Notes under the pieces: generated by a model
Told to the model about the DNA's origin: nothing
What the model saw: only the letters and a program-made list of their open reading frames with translations
The model's database searches: none
Program-made: the position numbers and the translations under genes
Source: Dechloromonas denitrificans
GTDB taxonomy: Bacteria; Pseudomonadota; Gammaproteobacteria; Burkholderiales; Rhodocyclaceae
DNA: 64,000 bases
Direction of reading: 5' to 3'
NCBI RefSeq assembly: GCF_020510685.1
Contig: NZ_CP075185.1
Coordinates: 62,001 to 126,000 of the forward strand
Shown here: positions 35,926 to 44,666 of the stretch, piece after piece
How the letters are laid out: the number at the start of each line of letters is the position of its first letter
Numbering within the stretch: the stretch's first letter is position 1

Positions 35926-37074
35926 TCAGACTTCCAACGCCTTCAGGGCGGCGTCGTAACGGGTAAGTAAATCTTCCGGGCAATCGATGGTGATGCCGAG
36001 GTCGTGCACCAGGCCGTCCTTCAGGCCGTAGACCCAGCCGTGGATGGTCAGCTTCTGGCCGCGCATCCAGGCATCCTTGACGACCGGCGTGTGGCACAGG
36101 TTCACCACCTGTTCGAGAACGTTCAGCTCGCACAGCCGGTCGTGCCGTTCGCCCTCGGGCAGGGCATTGAGGTGGGCGAGATGCTTGTTGTGCACTTCGG
36201 TGACGTTGTGCAGCCAGAAATCGACGATCCCGACGCGGTCGCGGCGCAGTGCGGCCCCGACGCCGCCGCAGCCGTAGTGGCCGACGACCATGATGTGCTT
36301 GACCTTCAGGACATCGACGGCGTACTGGATCACCGACAGGCAGTTCATGTCGGTATGCATCACCAGATTGGCGACGTTGCGATGGACGAAGACCTCGCCC
36401 GGCAGCAGGCCGACGATCTGGTTGGCCGGCACCCGCGAATCGGAGCAGCCGATCCACAGGAATTCCGGGGCCTGCAACTCGGCCAGCTTCTTGAAATAGG
36501 TCGGGTCGACTTCACGCATCTGGCTCGCCCAGGCGCGGTTGAAGTCGAACAGGTGGGAGAGGTTCTCGCTGCGGATTTCCTCTTCCGACCAGTTGTCGAG
36601 GTCGAGGGCGAGGAACATCGTGCCTTCGACCGGCGTCTGGTAATAGTTAGGCGCTTCGGTGAAACCGAGTTCGCGGTAGAGTTTTACCGCCATCCGCATG
36701 TTGGGTAGGGTGTCGATCATCAGCTTGCGATAGCCGATTTCCTTGGCCGCCTTGATCGCCGCCAGCGCCAACTTGGCCCCGACGCCGTGGCCGCGTTCCT
36801 CGGGCGTCACATAAAGACGCTTCATTTCGCAGACGCCATCGCTGCCCGGTAGCGGGCGGACGCCGACGCAGCCGGCCGGGCGGCCCTCGACTTCGGCGAA
36901 AAATAGCCTGCCCTGCGGTGCGACGTAGGCACCGGGCAGCGAGGCCATTTCCTGATCGAAGTTCTGATAGGACAGGTCGACGCCGAGCCAGGCCGCGTAG
37001 TTGCGGAAGAACTGGCGGACGTCCTCGAGGGCGTCGGTATCGTTGGCGGTGAGAGTGCGCAGGGTGGCGGGCAT
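35926..37074 (-). CDS. GNAT acetyltransferase - beta-carbonic anhydrase fusion protein
   Basis: An approximately 382-residue two-domain protein. ATG 37074 is chosen because GGAG precedes it by 9 nt; an ATG at 37089 adds 5 residues. Residues about 1-155 are a GNAT domain (CVGVRPLPGSDGVCEMKRLYVTPEERGHGVGAKLALAAIKAAKEIG, the acetyl-CoA loop, then LYRELGF). Residues about 170-382 are a beta-carbonic anhydrase: FLWIGCSDSRVPANQIV, HRNVANLV, VVGHYGCGGVGAAL and KLTIHGWVYGLKDG, with all zinc ligands present. Fusion is direct, with no stop or frameshift. The bicarbonate it makes could feed the biotin carboxylase LiuD/LiuB; the GNAT target is unknown. Confidence 0.9.
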   Translation of the reverse strand: MPATLRTLTANDTDALEDVRQFFRNYAAWLGVDLSYQNFDQEMASLPGAYVAPQGRLFFAEVEGRPAGCVGVRPLPGSDGVCEMKRLYVTPEERGHGVGAKLALAAIKAAKEIGYRKLMIDTLPNMRMAVKLYRELGFTEAPNYYQTPVEGTMFLALDLDNWSEEEIRSENLSHLFDFNRAWASQMREVDPTYFKKLAELQAPEFLWIGCSDSRVPANQIVGLLPGEVFVHRNVANLVMHTDMNCLSVIQYAVDVLKVKHIMVVGHYGCGGVGAALRRDRVGIVDFWLHNVTEVHNKHLAHLNALPEGERHDRLCELNVLEQVVNLCHTPVVKDAWMRGQKLTIHGWVYGLKDGLVHDLGITIDCPEDLLTRYDAALKALEV

Positions 37075-37128
37075 GCTGTTCGGCTCCATGTAGCGGCGCC
37101 CCGTTCCGGGGACGCCGGCGGGAGCTTG

Positions 37129-38301
37129 TTAGGCGGTTTCGGCGAAAAGTTCGCGACCGATCAGCATTCTACGGATTTCGGAGGTGCCTGCCCCGATCTC
37201 GTAAAGCTTCGCATCGCGCCACAAACGGCCGGTCGGGTACTCGTTGGTATAGCCGACGCCGCCCAGTGTCTGAATCGCCTCGCCAGCCATCCAGGTAGCC
37301 TTTTCGGCCGAATAAAGGATGGCGCCGGCGGCGTCCTTGCGCAGCGTGCGCGAATGGTCGGTCGTGTCGCAGGCCCGGCCGACGGCATAGACATAGGCGC
37401 GGGTGGCCTGCCAGGTCGAATAGAGATCGGCGACCTTGCCCTGCATCAGCTGGAATTCGCCGATCGCCTGGCCGAACTGCTTGCGTTCATGGACGAAGGG
37501 CACGACAACGTCCATGCACGCCGCCATGATGCCGAGCGGGCCGCCGCATAGCACGGCGCGTTCGTAGTCGAGGCCGGACATCAGGACCTTGGTGCCGTTG
37601 CCGATGCCGCCGAGGACGTTTTCTTCCGGCACTTCACAATCGTCGAAGAACAGCGGGAAAGTGTTGGAGCCGCGCATCCCCAGTTTGTCGAGGTGGCTGC
37701 CGTGGGTAAAACCTTGCATGCCCTTCTCGACAATGAAAGCGGTCATTCCCTTGGCCCCGGCGGTCGGGTCGGTCTTGGCGTAGACCACCAGGGTGTCGGC
37801 GTCGCCGCCGTTGGTGATCCACATCTTGGAACCGTTCAGCACGTAACGGTCGCCTTTTTTCTCGGCTTTCAATTTCATCGACACGACGTCGGAGCCGGCG
37901 TTTGGCTCGGACATCGCCAGTGCGCCGACATGCTCGCCCGAAATCAGCTTGGGCAGATATTTCTGGCGCTGCGCGGCGCTGCCGTTGCGGCGAATCTGGT
38001 TGACGCACAGATTCGAGTGGGCGCCATAGGACAGGCCGACCGACGCCGAGGCGCGGGAGATTTCCTCGAGCGCGACGATATGGGCCAGATAACCCATGTT
38101 GGTGCCGCCGTACTCCTCGCCGGCGGTCATGCCGAGCAGGCCCATGTCGCCGAATTTCTTCCACAGATCGGCCGGGAATTCATTTGCGCGGTCGATTTCC
38201 GCGGCGCGCGGCGCGATTTCGGCGTCGGCGAAGGCTTTCACCGCATCGCGCAGCATATTGATGTCTTCGCCGAGGGCGAAGTCGAGGCTGGGAATGTTCA
38301 T
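37129..38301 (-). CDS. liuA: isovaleryl-CoA dehydrogenase (LiuA)
   Basis: A 390-residue FAD enzyme oxidising isovaleryl-CoA to 3-methylcrotonyl-CoA, the first committed step of the pathway. It shows [20 protein letters not shown]. The catalytic Glu is in the isovaleryl-specific position ([19 protein letters not shown]), while the usual SCAD site reads [17 protein letters not shown] without the Glu. That pattern distinguishes IVD from other acyl-CoA dehydrogenases. GGAG precedes the ATG. It is the first structural gene behind liuR and the palindromic operator at 38381. Confidence 0.95.
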   Translation of the reverse strand: MNIPSLDFALGEDINMLRDAVKAFADAEIAPRAAEIDRANEFPADLWKKFGDMGLLGMTAGEEYGGTNMGYLAHIVALEEISRASASVGLSYGAHSNLCVNQIRRNGSAAQRQKYLPKLISGEHVGALAMSEPNAGSDVVSMKLKAEKKGDRYVLNGSKMWITNGGDADTLVVYAKTDPTAGAKGMTAFIVEKGMQGFTHGSHLDKLGMRGSNTFPLFFDDCEVPEENVLGGIGNGTKVLMSGLDYERAVLCGGPLGIMAACMDVVVPFVHERKQFGQAIGEFQLMQGKVADLYSTWQATRAYVYAVGRACDTTDHSRTLRKDAAGAILYSAEKATWMAGEAIQTLGGVGYTNEYPTGRLWRDAKLYEIGAGTSEIRRMLIGRELFAETA

Positions 38302-38330
38302 GGGTTTGTCTCCGTTCTAGGTTTGTTTTT

Positions 38331-38349
38331 CAATCCCCAATGGGGATTG
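38331..38349. repeat. hairpin in the liuA leader
   Basis: CAATCCCC and GGGGATTG form an 8-bp dyad around AAT, lying between the operator and the liuA ribosome-binding site. There is no U-tract on the minus strand, so a terminator is unlikely; it may affect mRNA stability or translation. Confidence 0.4.
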
Positions 38350-38369
38350 GATATTCCGGGCATGGCGTG

Positions 38370-38400
38370 ATTGTATTTACGTTGACGTTAACGTCAACTG
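38370..38400 (-). promoter_or_regulatory. LiuR-type operator and liuA promoter
   Basis: GTTGACGTTAACGTCAAC (38381-38398) is a perfect 18-bp palindrome, close to the TT-ACGT-AA-type dyads described for MerR-family LiuR regulators. On the minus strand it supplies a -35 box, TTGACG, with TACAAT 16 nt further down, about 70 nt before the liuA start. The operator overlaps the -35 region, as expected for a liu promoter controlled by the adjacent liuR. Confidence 0.75.
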
Positions 38401-38413
38401 ATTGCCCAAGTTT

Positions 38414-38833
38414 TTATGCGGCATCCCGGCGAGCCAACTCCAATTGGCACTGCTCTTCGAACTGGGCAATTTCGGCCAGCATGGCTTCGATATCCTCGCG
38501 CTGCTGTTCCAGGGCCTCCCGCCGTTTCGACATGACGCGCAGACATTCCATCAGCTGTGGCGTCTCGTCCTCGGTCGAGTTGTACATGCCGATCAGGTCC
38601 TTGATCTCGGCCAGCGACAGACCGAGCCGTTTACCGCGCAGGGCCATCTTCAGCCGCGCCCGGTCGCGCCGGGTGAATACCCGCTTACTGCCCTCGCGGT
38701 GCGGCGCCAGAATGCCCTGATCTTCCCAGAAACGAATGGTGCGCGGCGTGATGCCGAACTCGCGGGCGAGGTCGGAAATGGCGAAGATGATGGCCGGCTG
38801 GTTCACTTGGCTGTCCTTGAAGAAGTCGGCCAA
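38414..38833 (-). CDS. liuR: MerR-family regulator of the liu genes (LiuR)
   Basis: A 139-residue MerR-type protein. The N-terminal winged helix is FAISDLAREFGITPRTIRFWEDQGILAPHREGSKRVFTRRDRARL. A helical dimerisation tail follows (about 90-135), containing only a single Cys (MECLRV) apart from ECQCQ-like sequence near the end (EEQCQLE), so it is not a metal sensor of the MerR/CueR kind. It is immediately upstream of liuA on the same strand, with the palindromic operator between. By analogy with LiuR in other proteobacteria it controls branched-chain acyl-CoA degradation; the effector is probably an acyl-CoA intermediate. Confidence 0.88.
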   Translation of the reverse strand: MADFFKDSQVNQPAIIFAISDLAREFGITPRTIRFWEDQGILAPHREGSKRVFTRRDRARLKMALRGKRLGLSLAEIKDLIGMYNSTEDETPQLMECLRVMSKRREALEQQREDIEAMLAEIAQFEEQCQLELARRDAA

Positions 38834-38908
38834 GTAAATCAGAAGAAAGAGGTTTTTTCAATCCGCTACCGTATGGTAATTTGCAGTTCCCGATTCCCGA
38901 GTTTGGCC

Positions 38909-39949
38909 ATGTCCCTGCACTACCCGCACGCTGTTCCGCCGTCTGCCGGCGAGTTGATCGAGGTCGCTCGCGGTGTCTTCTGGTTGCGCATGCCGCTGCC
39001 GTTTCAGCTCAATCACATCAACCTCTGGCTGCTGCGCGATGGCGATGGGTGGACGATAGTCGATACCGGTTTTCCCGATGACGCGGTGCGGGCGACCTGG
39101 CAGCAGATCATCGAACGGCTCGACGGGCCGGTGAAACGCTTGATCGTGACCCACTTCCACCCCGACCACCTTGGTCTGGCGACCTGGTTGATGGAACTGA
39201 CCGGTGCACCGCTGTGGATGACCAGCGGCGAATTTCTCACTGCTCATGTCGTCTGGCACGAGGTCGCCGGACACGGCGCGCGTTTCATGGTCGAGCAGTT
39301 CCGTCAGCACGGGCTGGATACCGATCACCTGGCCAAATTCGAGAAACGCGGTTCGGGCTATCGCAAGGCCGTGCCGGCCTTGCCCGAGTACTATCACCGG
39401 CTGAAGGCCGGCGATGTGGCGACCGTCGATGGCAAGGAGTGGCAGATTCTGATTGGCCACGGGCATGCCCCGGAGCATATGGCGCTTTACTGCGCGGAAC
39501 TTGACGTGTTAATTTCAGGTGACATGCTATTGCCAAAAATTTCCACTAATATCAGTGTGTTCGCGGCAACGCCAGATGCAAACGCCTTGTCGTGGTTTCT
39601 CGATTCGCTGGATGAACTGGCTGGTCAAATGCCAGCCAATACCTTGGTGTTACCGTCGCACGGACTGCCGTTTTTTGGCGTACAGCCCCGGGTGGCGGCT
39701 TTGCGCGCGCACCATGAAGAACGTCTGCGCGCTCTGGAGATCAGTTGTGAACATGCGCCGAAGAGCGCAGCCGAGTTGCTTGATGTCCTTTTTCAGCGGG
39801 CGCTCGATACGCACCAAACGATGTTTGCGATGGGCGAAGCAATTGCTCATCTGAATTACCTTGAACAAGCCGGACGGTTGTCGCGCAGCACAGGCTCCGA
39901 CGGTGTAATTCGATTCTTGCGGTTGCAGCATCAACCTACCGCGCACTGA
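38909..39949 (+). CDS. metallo-beta-lactamase-fold hydrolase next to phaC
   Basis: A 346-residue MBL-fold protein. ATG 38909 (MSLHYPHAVPPSAGELIEVARGVFWLRMPLP) is chosen; the open frame upstream overlaps liuR antisense and is not coding. Zinc motifs are VTHFHPDHLGLATWL (HxHxDH), IGHGHAPEHMAL and VLISGDMLLPKIS. The C-terminal about 80 residues form a helical region. The substrate is unknown; a CoA-thioester or lactone hydrolase would suit the neighbourhood. It is divergent from liuR and 17 nt upstream of phaC, probably sharing its transcript. Confidence 0.82.
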   Translation: MSLHYPHAVPPSAGELIEVARGVFWLRMPLPFQLNHINLWLLRDGDGWTIVDTGFPDDAVRATWQQIIERLDGPVKRLIVTHFHPDHLGLATWLMELTGAPLWMTSGEFLTAHVVWHEVAGHGARFMVEQFRQHGLDTDHLAKFEKRGSGYRKAVPALPEYYHRLKAGDVATVDGKEWQILIGHGHAPEHMALYCAELDVLISGDMLLPKISTNISVFAATPDANALSWFLDSLDELAGQMPANTLVLPSHGLPFFGVQPRVAALRAHHEERLRALEISCEHAPKSAAELLDVLFQRALDTHQTMFAMGEAIAHLNYLEQAGRLSRSTGSDGVIRFLRLQHQPTAH

Positions 39950-39966
39950 CAGAGGGAGTTTCAAGT

Positions 39967-41802
39967 ATGTCGCAGCAATCCGAAGAACAGGGCCTGAACC
40001 AGCCCAATCCGGCTGAAATAGCCAAAACCTATGCCGAGGTCGCCCAGCGCGCTTCGCGCCTGATCACCCAGTTCATGGAAAAGAAGGCCAAGGACGGCGT
40101 CAGTGCCCCGACTGACGAACTTGGCGTCGCCAAGGCCTTCATGGACCTCTCGTCGCGTCTGATGGCCAATCCGTACAAGATGGCGCAGACCCAGATGAAC
40201 ATGATGTGGGACTACTTCTCGCTGTGGCAAAACACCTCGATGAAGATGCTCGGGATGCCGGTACATAATCCGGTGGCGACGCCCAGCAAGGGCGACAAGC
40301 GGTTCAAGGATGAAGAATGGGAGCAGCATTTCCTGTTCGATTTCGTCAAGCAGTCCTATTTGATCACGGCCCGTCATCTGCATGACACGGTGGCCGGCAC
40401 CGACGGTCTGGACGAAGCAACCCAGCAGAAGGTCAACTTCTTTACCCGCCAGTACATCGACGCGTTGTCGCCGTCCAACTTCGCGCTGACCAATCCGGAA
40501 GTTTTCCGCGAAACGGTCAAGAGCCATGGCCAGAATCTGATCAAGGGTCTGAACAACCTGTTGCATGACGTCGAGTCCGGCGATGGCCAGCTGCGCATCC
40601 GGATGACCGACACCTCGGCCTTCGAAATGGGCAAGAATGTCGCGACGACGCCGGGCAAGGTGATTTTCCAGAACGAACTGTTCCAGCTCATCCAGTACAA
40701 CCCGAGCACGCCGGAACAGAACAAGAAGCCGCTGCTGATCGTGCCGCCCTGGATCAACAAGTACTATGTGCTCGATCTGCGCGAAAAGAACTCCCTGGTC
40801 AAATGGGCGACCGATCAAGGGCACACCACCTTCATCATTTCCTGGGTGAATCCCGACGAGCGGCTGGCCAAGAAGTCGTTTGAAGACTACATGCTCGACG
40901 GCTCACTCGAGGCCATCAACCAGGTTTGCGCCCAGACCGGCGAAGACAGCATCAACGTCGCCGCCTACTGCATTGGCGGCACCCTGCTGATGTCCACGCT
41001 GGCCTACATGACCGCCAAGAAGGACAAGCGCGTCAGTTCCGCCACCTTCTTCACCACCATGCTCGACTTCTCCGAGCCGGGCGAACTCTCGGTCTTCCTC
41101 GACGAAGGCGCCATCGAAGGCCTGGAGAAGAAGATGAGCCAGCGCGGCTTCCTCGAAGGTTCGGAAATGGCCGGCACCTTCAACATGCTGCGTGCCAACG
41201 ACCTGATCTGGTCCTTTGTGGTCAATAACTACCTGATGGGCAAGGATCCGTTCCCGTTCGACCTGCTCTACTGGAATTCCGATTCGACGCGCATGCCGGC
41301 CGCGATGCACAGCTTCTACCTGCGCAACATGTATCTCGAGAACAAGCTGGTCGAGCCGGGCGGCATTACGCTGGGCGGCGTCAAGATCGACATCAGCAAG
41401 GTCAAGACCCCGTGCTACTTCATCTCGACCATCGAAGACCACATTGCCCCGTGGAAGAGCACCTACATGGGGGCGCGTCTGCCCTCCGGCCCGACCAAGT
41501 TCGTCCTGGGTGGCTCCGGCCACATCGCCGGCATCGTCAATCCGCCGGCCGCCAACAAGTACGGCTTCTGGACCAATGAGGCGACCGACGGCAATCTGCC
41601 GGCCAGTCCGGAAGATTTCCTGGCTGGCGCGACCCAGAACGCCGGTTCGTGGTGGACGCACTGGGACAAGTGGGTGACCAGCCTGCCGGGCGGCGCGGCC
41701 AAGGTCAAGGCCCGCAAGCCGGAAGACGGCACGCTGAAGGTCATCGAAGAGGCGCCGGGCAGCTATGTCAAGTTCCGTCTGGATACCCAGAAGAACGACT
41801 GA
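39967..41802 (+). CDS. phaC: class I poly(3-hydroxyalkanoate) synthase
   Basis: A 611-residue PHA synthase of class I size. The catalytic nucleophile is Cys335 in the lipase-like box VAAYCIGGTLL. The Asp and His partners lie in STIEDHIAPWKSTY and GGSGHIAGIVNPP. The N-terminal domain (about 1-230) is the typical class I extension. It polymerises 3-hydroxybutyryl-CoA to PHB granules. No phaA/phaB/phaR is adjacent, though a thiolase is encoded in the liu cluster 4 kb away. GGGAG precedes the ATG and a strong terminator follows. Confidence 0.95.
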   Translation: MSQQSEEQGLNQPNPAEIAKTYAEVAQRASRLITQFMEKKAKDGVSAPTDELGVAKAFMDLSSRLMANPYKMAQTQMNMMWDYFSLWQNTSMKMLGMPVHNPVATPSKGDKRFKDEEWEQHFLFDFVKQSYLITARHLHDTVAGTDGLDEATQQKVNFFTRQYIDALSPSNFALTNPEVFRETVKSHGQNLIKGLNNLLHDVESGDGQLRIRMTDTSAFEMGKNVATTPGKVIFQNELFQLIQYNPSTPEQNKKPLLIVPPWINKYYVLDLREKNSLVKWATDQGHTTFIISWVNPDERLAKKSFEDYMLDGSLEAINQVCAQTGEDSINVAAYCIGGTLLMSTLAYMTAKKDKRVSSATFFTTMLDFSEPGELSVFLDEGAIEGLEKKMSQRGFLEGSEMAGTFNMLRANDLIWSFVVNNYLMGKDPFPFDLLYWNSDSTRMPAAMHSFYLRNMYLENKLVEPGGITLGGVKIDISKVKTPCYFISTIEDHIAPWKSTYMGARLPSGPTKFVLGGSGHIAGIVNPPAANKYGFWTNEATDGNLPASPEDFLAGATQNAGSWWTHWDKWVTSLPGGAAKVKARKPEDGTLKVIEEAPGSYVKFRLDTQKND

Positions 41803-41831
41803 ACAGGCTTGTTCGCCTGAAACGATGAAGA

Positions 41832-41856
41832 CGGGAGGCTGCGGCCTCCCGTTTTT
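41832..41856 (+). terminator. intrinsic terminator after phaC
   Basis: CGGGAGGC and GCCTCCCG form an 8-bp GC-rich stem with a TGCG-like loop, followed by TTTTTT. It lies 29 nt beyond the phaC stop. Confidence 0.88.
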
Positions 41857-41912
41857 TCGAACTCGATTTGAGCCAGGGTGTCTGACCGGTAACATCCCTG
41901 AGGAGAACGATC

Positions 41913-42452
41913 ATGCTTTCCGAGTTCCCTGTGGTTACCGTACACATTCCGCCCATCTTGCGTCAGTTTGCCGATGGGCATGAAGAGGTCATGGCCAGCG
42001 GCGAAACGGTCGGCGACATTCTGCAGGCGATCGGTCGCGAATATCCGGCTTTCCATTCGCGCTTGATCGGGAACGACGGTCGCCTGGCGGCCGGCTTGAA
42101 CGTCTATCTTGGGTCGACCAGCATCGGCCGGTTGCAGGGTTTGGCGACCCCTGTCCTGCAGGAGGAACTGGTCAGCATTGTGCCGACCGGTGAGCTTCCC
42201 GCCGGCTTAGCGGCTGGTCAGGGGCAAACGTGGCAGGCTGGGCCACTCGACGGCGTCGAGCATGTTCTTGACGACCAGTCCCAGTTCGGTATCGCCAGTA
42301 ATCTCCAACTCCCGGTTGAAGAACAGCGTGTCGGGGTCCTCCTGGCGGGCGAGCAATTGCAGGTAGGCGGAGAGGTTTGCGGCAAAGGCGAGGTCGGGCT
42401 CGCGGTCGGGGTGGAAAACCGGCCGGAACATGCCATTTCTATAGGTGTATGA
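41913..42452 (+). CDS. MoaD/ThiS-like (ubiquitin-fold) protein with abnormal C-terminus
   Basis: GAGGAG precedes the ATG. The first about 93 residues are a recognisable MoaD/ThiS-like beta-grasp domain: VTVHIPPILRQFADGHEEVMASGETVGDILQAIGREYPAF, then GLNVYLGSTSIGRLQGLATPVLQEELVSIVP. Family members end here in Gly-Gly, which carries the sulfur. This frame instead continues [18 protein letters not shown] and stays open to 42452 (179 codons), its last 246 nt being antisense to ubiT. Either the gene has lost its proper end through a small indel or mutation, or it is read through into an unusual tail. Sulfur-carrier function is doubtful. Confidence 0.6.
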   Translation: MLSEFPVVTVHIPPILRQFADGHEEVMASGETVGDILQAIGREYPAFHSRLIGNDGRLAAGLNVYLGSTSIGRLQGLATPVLQEELVSIVPTGELPAGLAAGQGQTWQAGPLDGVEHVLDDQSQFGIASNLQLPVEEQRVGVLLAGEQLQVGGEVCGKGEVGLAVGVENRPEHAISIGV

Positions 42453-42665
42453 AGCCTCGCCGCCGGTATCGTTGATGCGCACCCGGAAGAGCTTGTCTTC
42501 GAGCAGGCTCAAGCCGTCTTCCGCCAACAGTTTCATCTTCAGCGCGGCATTCAGCCCGGCGACCAACACGATGACGTGCGGCCATTGCGGTAGGCGCTGA
42601 CCGAGGCTGGCGACGAAGGTCGGCAGGCGAAATTTCGGGATGGTGAAACTCGGATTCATGGTCAT
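42207..42665 (-). CDS. ubiT: UbiT, SCP2-domain accessory factor for anaerobic ubiquinone synthesis
   Basis: A 152-residue SCP2 sterol-carrier-like protein ([72 protein letters not shown]). In E. coli UbiT acts with UbiU and UbiV in oxygen-independent ubiquinone formation and binds prenylated quinone intermediates. Its start overlaps ubiV by 4 nt, giving the operon order ubiU-ubiV-ubiT. Its 3-prime half is overlapped in antisense by the tail of the MoaD-like frame. Confidence 0.9.
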   Translation of the reverse strand: MTMNPSFTIPKFRLPTFVASLGQRLPQWPHVIVLVAGLNAALKMKLLAEDGLSLLEDKLFRVRINDTGGEASYTYRNGMFRPVFHPDREPDLAFAANLSAYLQLLARQEDPDTLFFNRELEITGDTELGLVVKNMLDAVEWPSLPRLPLTSR

Positions 42666-43564
42666 GCTCCCGGTTGGGCGAGGGCTCGCGTGTGGTGCTG
42701 GACGATCCCGGCATCACCGAACCAGTAGCCATCGACCAGACCGCTGGCGTTCCAGGATGTGCTGTCGACGCTGACCGGTTCGCCGCGACGGGCGGTATCG
42801 AAGGCGCCGATGATGGCATCGATGTGTTGCTTCTGCGGGCTGATCCGGACGATATCGATGCCCATGCCGAGCATCTCGGGAATTTCGTGCAGCAGGTTGT
42901 AGCACTGGGCCGACATCGTCTGGATGCCGTTGATGGTCAGGAAATCCTGTCCGTCGCGGGTTTTCAGGGTCAGTCCGTCGGCATGATCGAGGCACTTGAA
43001 CTGGCAGTCGTCCTTGTTCAGGTCGTAATGCCGGGCGGTAAAGCAGCGGGCCGAGAAGGCGAGCGGGATCTTGCCGAAGACGAAAACCTCGGTTTCGACA
43101 CCGTCCGCTTTGCTCCGGTGCAGAGTTTCGACCAGCGTCCGGGTCGCTTCCAGCGGCGGCACCCAGCGCTTCAGGCCGTAACGGGCGAAGGTGGCGAGCG
43201 TCGTTTCGTTGTAGATGTTGAGGTGCGGGCCGGCGACGAAATCCTGGCCATGTGCCAGATTGACCGCCCCGAGGTCATTGGCTTCGAGCATGCAGCCGGC
43301 GTCGTCGATCAGCCGGCGCAGCGCCTTGAGGTCGCTCTCCGATTCGAGTAAGGCCTGGGCCGAGACGACGACCTGTTTGCCGGCGTCGGTCAGGTCGCGG
43401 GCCAGGCCGATCCAGTCGGCCGTGCGCAGTTGCTGGCGGCGCGAGCAGACGACCTCGCCGACGTAGATGATGTCGAGAGCCGGGTTCTGCGCCATTTCGG
43501 CGTAAAACTCCATGACTTCCGCCTTGGACCAGAAGTAGAGCAGGGGACCTAAAGATAATTTCAT
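42662..43564 (-). CDS. ubiV: UbiV, U32-family Fe-S protein for O2-independent hydroxylation of ubiquinone precursors
   Basis: A 300-residue U32-peptidase-like protein opening [44 protein letters not shown]. Cys residues suited to a 4Fe-4S cluster are Cys40 (GEVVCS) and the cluster [22 protein letters not shown] near residues 174-192. It forms a heterodimer with UbiU that hydroxylates the ring without oxygen, using prephenate as oxygen donor in E. coli. It is encoded 11 nt after ubiU and overlaps ubiT by 4 nt. Confidence 0.92.
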   Translation of the reverse strand: MKLSLGPLLYFWSKAEVMEFYAEMAQNPALDIIYVGEVVCSRRQQLRTADWIGLARDLTDAGKQVVVSAQALLESESDLKALRRLIDDAGCMLEANDLGAVNLAHGQDFVAGPHLNIYNETTLATFARYGLKRWVPPLEATRTLVETLHRSKADGVETEVFVFGKIPLAFSARCFTARHYDLNKDDCQFKCLDHADGLTLKTRDGQDFLTINGIQTMSAQCYNLLHEIPEMLGMGIDIVRISPQKQHIDAIIGAFDTARRGEPVSVDSTSWNASGLVDGYWFGDAGIVQHHTRALAQPGA

Positions 43565-43575
43565 CGGGGGTTTCC

Positions 43576-44583
43576 TCAGCGCCAGGGCCGGTTGTAGGCG
43601 CCCAGCGTCGCCTGGCTGCCTTCGGAGACCTTGGCCAGTTCGGCTTGCCAGGCGGGTTTCACGTGGAACCGCTCACTGCCATCGGCCAGCGAATCGAGTG
43701 CGGCGCGCAGGGTGCGGGTAACCTGGGTGACGTAGGCCGGGCTGCGTTGGCGGCCCTCGACCTTGATCGCCCGGACGCCGATCTTGATGATTTCCGGAAG
43801 GATCGGCAGCACGTTCAGACTGGTCGGTTCTTCCAGTGCGTAATAGGTTTCGCCCTCGACCTCGAAGCGGCCCTTGCACAGGGTCGGGTAACCGGCCGGT
43901 TCGTCATCGCCGAAGCGGTCGATCAGGATGCCGTTGAGGCGGGTTTCCATGGCGCCCGGTTTCTTGTCCCACTTGACGTACTTGGCCGGCGAACAGGCCC
44001 CGACGGTGTTGGGCGATTCGCCACAGGCGTAGGAGGAAAGCCAGCAGCGGCCTTCGTTCATGACGCACAGGCTGCCGAAACCGAAGACTTCGATTTCCAC
44101 CGTGGTGTTTTTGATGACGTTCTCGACCTGCGCCAGCGTCAGGACGCGCGGCAGGACGGCGCGCTTGATGGCGAATTCGCGCTGGCAGAAATTGATCGCT
44201 TCGTAGCTGGTCGCCGAACCCTGAACGGAAAGGTGCAGGCGTTGCTGCGGATGGCGGTTGCGCGCGTAGTCGAGCAGCCCGACATCGGCCAGGATCAGGG
44301 CGTCGACGCCGTGGTCAACCGCCGCGTCGACGGCCTTCTGCCAGTCGGCGACGCGGCCGGCCTGGGGGAAGGTATTGATGGCCAGCAGTACTTCGCGGCC
44401 CTTGGCATGGGCGTAACGGATGCCGTCGGCCATACTCTTCGGGTCGAAATTGAGGCCGGCGAAATTGCGGGCGTTGGTATCATTCTTGAAGCCGAGATAG
44501 ACGGCATCGGCGCCGTTATCTACCGCAGCTTTGAGGGCCGGCAGGCTGCCGGCCGGACAGATGAGATCGGGCAGCGAGCTCAT
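43576..44583 (-). CDS. ubiU: UbiU, U32-family Fe-S partner of UbiV
   Basis: A 335-residue protein; ATG 44583 with AGGA upstream gives the family start [43 protein letters not shown]. Cys ligands are in [34 protein letters not shown], the characteristic U32 block. With UbiV it makes ubiquinone under anoxia, which fits a facultatively anaerobic (for example denitrifying) lifestyle. It is the first gene of ubiUVT. Confidence 0.93.
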   Translation of the reverse strand: MSSLPDLICPAGSLPALKAAVDNGADAVYLGFKNDTNARNFAGLNFDPKSMADGIRYAHAKGREVLLAINTFPQAGRVADWQKAVDAAVDHGVDALILADVGLLDYARNRHPQQRLHLSVQGSATSYEAINFCQREFAIKRAVLPRVLTLAQVENVIKNTTVEIEVFGFGSLCVMNEGRCWLSSYACGESPNTVGACSPAKYVKWDKKPGAMETRLNGILIDRFGDDEPAGYPTLCKGRFEVEGETYYALEEPTSLNVLPILPEIIKIGVRAIKVEGRQRSPAYVTQVTRTLRAALDSLADGSERFHVKPAWQAELAKVSEGSQATLGAYNRPWR

Positions 44584-44666
44584 GGGAGATATCCTGAAAG
44601 GCAAGCAGGGCAGTATAGCCAGCGACTACGTCAGGCCATTGATCCTGGTCAAACGGAGACGCTGAA

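Noticed and set aside
33907..35970. 687-codon plus-strand open frame antisense to the DMT permease and thiolase genes
   Set aside because: Same GC-skew shadow effect; Gln/Arg/Gly-rich translation without recognisable motifs, and the opposite strand is clearly coding.
38402..38908. N-terminal extension of the MBL gene upstream of 38909
   Set aside because: The extra residues are antisense to liuR and lack MBL similarity; the ATG at 38909 gives the expected N-terminus.
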